A DNA stretch of 64,000 nt from JAGRCP01 sp942490705. GTDB taxonomy: Bacteria; Chloroflexota; Anaerolineae; Caldilineales; Caldilineaceae. Position numbers and translations under genes: made by a program. The DNA is taken from positions 186,001-250,000 of the forward strand of contig CALNXY010000015.1 of NCBI GenBank assembly GCA_942490705.1. The letters run 5' to 3'. The number at the start of each line of letters is the position of its first letter. Within the stretch, counting starts at the first letter, position 1. Positions 60,980 through 64,000 of this stretch are shown here, one piece after another. A model generated the notes under the pieces. The model saw nothing but the letters and a program-made list of their open reading frames with translations, did no database searches and was not told the origin of the DNA.

Positions 60980-61915
60980 ATGCCTAAGAATTCTATCAAT
61001 TTTGTAGTGTTCATGCTCTGTTTGGTTGTTTTTTCTTCCGTCACCAGCCTCTCCGTCTCCGCCGATGATGGCCAGCAGACACCACCTCCGCCACCCCCAG
61101 AAACCAGTTCCGTTCATCTAGACCAACCTTCCGACGCCGACCAGATGGTGAGCGCGGCAGGCGTTGGCTGCGGTGGCGAAACCTACGGCGCTTACGACGC
61201 CGGATTTGAGCAGGCAATTGTTGAGATGGTGAACGATCTGCGTGCCGAGGAAGGATTGCCGCCGCTGAAGCTGATCAACGACCTCACGAATGCTGCCCGC
61301 TACCATGCACGGGACATGGCGGAAGATCAGTACTTCAATCATCACACGCATGATTGGGTCGAAGGTGAGTTGATGCAAGCCTGCATTTGGAGCGACCGCA
61401 TTCGCAATTATTACACCAACTGGGGTGCGTTGGGCGAAAACATCGCCCGGGGGTATACCACGCCGGAGGGTGTGATGGAGGGGTGGATTCGTAGCGAAGG
61501 CCATCATGAGAACATGCTGGACGACTATCGCGAGATTGGCATCGGCTATTACCACCTCTACTGGGTGCAGAATTTCGGTGCGCGTGGCGACGTCTATCCC
61601 ATTATCATCAACGGTGAGAAGGCAAGCACTGCCGACCGGCAGGTTTCGATCTATGCCTATGGCGAGTGGGAAGAGGTACGCTTCCGCAATGATGACGGCA
61701 GTTGGTCCGAGTGGCAAGCCTTCGCAAATGACAACACCTGGGCGCTGCCTGACGCCAATGGCATCCATCGGGTTGATGCGCAGCTCAAACGGGGTAACGA
61801 GATCGTGACCAGCAGCGACACGATTGAATACGTGAACGCCCAGGCTGCAGAAGAAGATGCGCCGGATATGGATGGCGTGGCGCCGGCTATGTTCCTCCCC
61901 CTGGTAACCCGCTAG
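60980..61915 (+). CDS. Secreted CAP/SCP-domain protein
   Basis: From the ATG at 60980 it has 311 residues with a signal peptide ('FVVFMLCLVVFSSVTSLSVS'). The longer frame to 60878 adds an unlikely leader. The CAP domain (about 80-200) has 'FEQAIVEMVNDLRAEEGLPP', 'NAARYHARDMAEDQYFNH', 'WGALGENIARGY', 'VMEGWIRSEGHHENMLDDYR' and 'EIGIGYY': the conserved His and Glu pairs of the SCP/PR-1 cavity are there. A beta-sandwich tail follows, and the protein ends 'AMFLPLVTR', a tail also seen in the fragment at 20.2 kb. The role of bacterial CAP proteins is unsettled. Confidence 0.88.
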   Translation: MPKNSINFVVFMLCLVVFSSVTSLSVSADDGQQTPPPPPPETSSVHLDQPSDADQMVSAAGVGCGGETYGAYDAGFEQAIVEMVNDLRAEEGLPPLKLINDLTNAARYHARDMAEDQYFNHHTHDWVEGELMQACIWSDRIRNYYTNWGALGENIARGYTTPEGVMEGWIRSEGHHENMLDDYREIGIGYYHLYWVQNFGARGDVYPIIINGEKASTADRQVSIYAYGEWEEVRFRNDDGSWSEWQAFANDNTWALPDANGIHRVDAQLKRGNEIVTSSDTIEYVNAQAAEEDAPDMDGVAPAMFLPLVTR

Positions 61916-61942
61916 TCGACAAAAACAAACGATTAAATAGAA

Positions 61943-61985
61943 AACGGCCGGACGCTCTGCGAGCGTCCGGCCGTTCTTATTCTGT
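61943..61985. terminator. Bidirectional terminator between CAP gene and glnS
   Basis: A perfect 15-bp stem, AACGGCCGGACGCTC (61943-61957) with GAGCGTCCGGCCGTT (61961-61975), and a 3-base loop. It is flanked by an A-rich run on the left and CTTATTCT on the right, so it can end transcription from both convergent genes. Confidence 0.9.
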
Positions 61986-62013
61986 CTCGATCGACTGTCG
62001 CACTTGGAACAGC

Positions 62014-64000
62014 CTACAGCGCTTCATCCAGTAACTCCTGCACCAGTTGCGGATTGGCCTGGCCATGCGTCGCGCCCATGACCTGGCCCATAAAGAAGCC
62101 CTTGAGTCCGGTCTTGCCGCCACGGTACGCCGCGGCCTTGTCCGGATTGGCGTCGATCACTCCCTGCACAACCTCGACGAGGGCATCGCGATCGGATATC
62201 TGGCTCAGCCCCTTTTCGGCGATGATCGTGCTCGGATTCGTACCGCTGGCCAACATCTCATCCAGGACATCTTTGGCAATCGTGGCCGAAATGGCGCCGT
62301 CATCGACTAGCTTGACGAGGTCGCCCAGTGCGGCGGCCTCGAATGGCAGCGCAGCAAAGCCTCCGTCGGGCAACCGCCCCATGAGCGAGTTGATCATAAA
62401 CTTGCTAACGTCGGCCGGACCGTCGTGCGCGGCGAGTGCCCCCTCGAAGAAGGCGTTGATTTCCTCATCACCGGTCAGGATGTCGGCGTCCAGTTCCGAG
62501 AGGGCATAGGCCTCCTGGTAGCGCTGGAAAGCCTCGGCCAAGACCGGGTTTTCGGCCCGCGCGGCAATGCGCCCATCGGACTCGGCCCCTTCGACAACTG
62601 CCTCAGGCGTGGACTTGGTCGCCGCAGACGGTCGGTTCTCTTGCGCTTTGGGTCCATCGCTCCAGGTGTCACGCAGGGCGACTATGCGGTTGAAGACCAG
62701 CTTCCCTGGCGCAGAGTCGACCAGATCGGTGACGAAGTAGCCCAAGCGCTCGAACTGGAAGCGTTCACCCGGCTCGGCATCGACCACGCTGGGCTCGATG
62801 TGCGCGTCGCACATGATCTGGATTGAATCGGGGTTGAGGCTGTCCAGGAAGGTTTCGTCCTTGCCGACAGCTTCCGGATCGGGCTGGTCAAAGAGGCGAT
62901 CATAGAGGCGAACCTCCGCCGGCAACGACTCAGTTGCCGAGACCCAGTGAATCGTGCCGGAGACGCGACGGGAAGAACCACTCCCGCCGCTCTGGGTCGC
63001 AGGATCATAGGTGCAGCGCAGCTCAACGATCTCGCCGGCAGCATCCTTCACGACTTGATCGCAGCGGATGATGTAGCCATGACGCAGCCGCACTTCGCGC
63101 CCGGGCGCCAGACGCCGGAAGCCAGCAACGGGCTCTTCCATGAAGTCACTGCGCTCGATGTAGAGCGTCTGCGTAAAGGGCAGCGGCCGGGATCCTTCCT
63201 TGGGCACGTCGTGGGGCCAGTAGGACGCATCCAGCCACTCGACCTGGTCGCCGGGAAAGTTTGTCAGCACGACCTTGAGCGGATCAAGCACACAGAGTAC
63301 GCGTGGGGACCGGTGGTTGAGATCGTCACGCACATGATATTCAAGCAGTTCAAACTGTACGCGGCTGTTGGTTTTGGCCACGCCGACAGCCTCCGCAAAG
63401 TTGCGGATCGCCTCCGGCGTGTACCCGCGGCGCCGCATACCGGCAATGGTTGGCATGCGCGGATCGTCCCAGCCATCTACGTACTCTTGCTCAACCAATT
63501 GCAGCAATTTGCGCTTGCTCATGATCGTGTATTCGAGGCTGAGCCGGGCGAACTCATACTGATGAGGTCGGGGCTCAATGCCCAACTGCGCTAGATACCA
63601 GTTGTAGAGTTCGCGGTTATTCTCAAATTCAAGCGTGCAGATGGAATGGGTCACCCCCTCAATGGCATCCGATTGACCGTGGGCCCAGTCGTAGAAGGGA
63701 TAGATACACCATTCGTCACCGCGCCGGTAGTGGTGGGCGTGGCGGATGCGGTACATCAGTGGGTCGCGCATCTTCATATTGGGATGGGCCATGTCGATTT
63801 TGGCCCGCAAGACCTTGGATCCGTCGGGGAATTCGCCCGCGCGCATGCGCGCCAGCAGGTCGAGATTCTCTTCGACGCTGCGCTCGCGGTAGGGGCTGTG
63901 TCGGCCAGGCTCGGTGACAGACCCTCTATAAGCGCGAATCTCGTCGTAGGAGAGGTCATCCACATAGGCTTTGCCCGCCTTGACCAGTTCAACCGCCATT
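62014..64000 (-). CDS. glnS: Glutaminyl-tRNA synthetase with GatB/YqeY-like C-terminal domain (partial, runs off right edge)
   Basis: The frame is open to the window edge, so the N-terminus with the HIGH motif is missing; the ATG at 63999 is internal. Visible landmarks: 'GKAYVDDLSYDEIRAYRG', 'DPLMYRIRHAHHYRRGDEW', 'DWAHGQSDAIEGVTHSICTL', 'EFARLSLEYTIMSKRKLLQL' (MSKR, the KMSKS loop) and 'GWDDPRMPTIAGMRRRGYTP'. The anticodon-binding beta-barrels follow to about residue 455. The last 200 residues match the GatB C-terminal/YqeY tail ('LGDLVKLVDDGAISATIAKD', 'FFMGQVMGATHGQANPQLVQ') after an Ala/Glu-rich linker. It charges tRNA-Gln; the tail should help hold tRNA. This fused form occurs in Deinococcus and some Chloroflexota. 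Confidence 0.95.
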   Translation of the reverse strand, partial: MAVELVKAGKAYVDDLSYDEIRAYRGSVTEPGRHSPYRERSVEENLDLLARMRAGEFPDGSKVLRAKIDMAHPNMKMRDPLMYRIRHAHHYRRGDEWCIYPFYDWAHGQSDAIEGVTHSICTLEFENNRELYNWYLAQLGIEPRPHQYEFARLSLEYTIMSKRKLLQLVEQEYVDGWDDPRMPTIAGMRRRGYTPEAIRNFAEAVGVAKTNSRVQFELLEYHVRDDLNHRSPRVLCVLDPLKVVLTNFPGDQVEWLDASYWPHDVPKEGSRPLPFTQTLYIERSDFMEEPVAGFRRLAPGREVRLRHGYIIRCDQVVKDAAGEIVELRCTYDPATQSGGSGSSRRVSGTIHWVSATESLPAEVRLYDRLFDQPDPEAVGKDETFLDSLNPDSIQIMCDAHIEPSVVDAEPGERFQFERLGYFVTDLVDSAPGKLVFNRIVALRDTWSDGPKAQENRPSAATKSTPEAVVEGAESDGRIAARAENPVLAEAFQRYQEAYALSELDADILTGDEEINAFFEGALAAHDGPADVSKFMINSLMGRLPDGGFAALPFEAAALGDLVKLVDDGAISATIAKDVLDEMLASGTNPSTIIAEKGLSQISDRDALVEVVQGVIDANPDKAAAYRGGKTGLKGFFMGQVMGATHGQANPQLVQELLDEAL

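Overview
The window reads as chromosomal DNA of an environmental Chloroflexota bacterium, probably Anaerolineae/Caldilineae-like. This is inference from style: many secreted lipoproteins with LAAC-type lipoboxes, extracellular proteins ending in an F/Y/W-LPLV tail, a very large SARP/BTAD regulator with AAA and TPR parts, paired peptide-binding lipoproteins, M20 peptidases, enolase-superfamily dehydratases, and a glutaminyl-tRNA synthetase carrying a GatB/YqeY-like tail. No rRNA, convincing tRNA or CRISPR array was seen.

Layout. 1-7.3 kb: mostly minus-strand genes (sugar-phosphate isomerase/epimerase fragment, ABC-type membrane domain, GNAT acetyltransferase, YtoQ, membrane protein) ending in a 1,200-residue BTAD/AAA/TPR regulator. 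It is divergent from a lipoprotein built of two near-identical 195-residue halves (7.45-8.75 kb). 8.8-20.5 kb: an accessory zone in visible decay. It holds a suspicious homopolymer-rich stretch, IS701-family and ISAzo13-family transposases, two broken VOC genes, a frameshifted LamG exoprotein, a methyltransferase with its core deleted, a HigBA pair whose toxin has an in-frame TGA, an AlkD stump fused in frame to an enolase-superfamily gene, a YjbR gene broken by a 13-bp duplication, a DUF433/DUF5615 toxin-antitoxin pair between two 200-bp direct repeats, a MITE-like element and large hairpins. 20.5-29 kb: M20 peptidase, sialidase-like and GH43-like propeller genes, PfkB kinase, SRPBCC, MFS and small membrane proteins. 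29.2-39.5 kb: a peptide-scavenging block of M20, M24 and M14 peptidases (minus strand), divergent from two paralogous peptide-binding lipoproteins and their two permeases. The ABC ATPases are not in the window.

40.1-50.1 kb: a signalling and stress block with a 7TM-DISM sensor kinase divergent from its NarL-type regulator, a stand-alone receiver, two META-domain lipoproteins, a propeller lipoprotein, and glutamate decarboxylase followed by a membrane protein. 50.5-60.4 kb: a catabolic block with FGGY kinase, RidA, metallo-beta-lactamase-fold hydrolase, GH13 glucosidase, aldo/keto reductase, RspA/ManD-like dehydratase, ThDP-dependent lyase (ILVBL/HACL-like) and type II pantothenate kinase. From GH13 to the kinase the genes are co-directional with 13-82 bp gaps. 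61-64 kb: a secreted CAP-domain protein converges on glnS across a strong terminator; glnS runs off the right edge.

The most interesting material is the decaying island, with gene inactivation readable to the base, and the ThDP-lyase/CoaW catabolic operon, whose substrate cannot be named from sequence alone.
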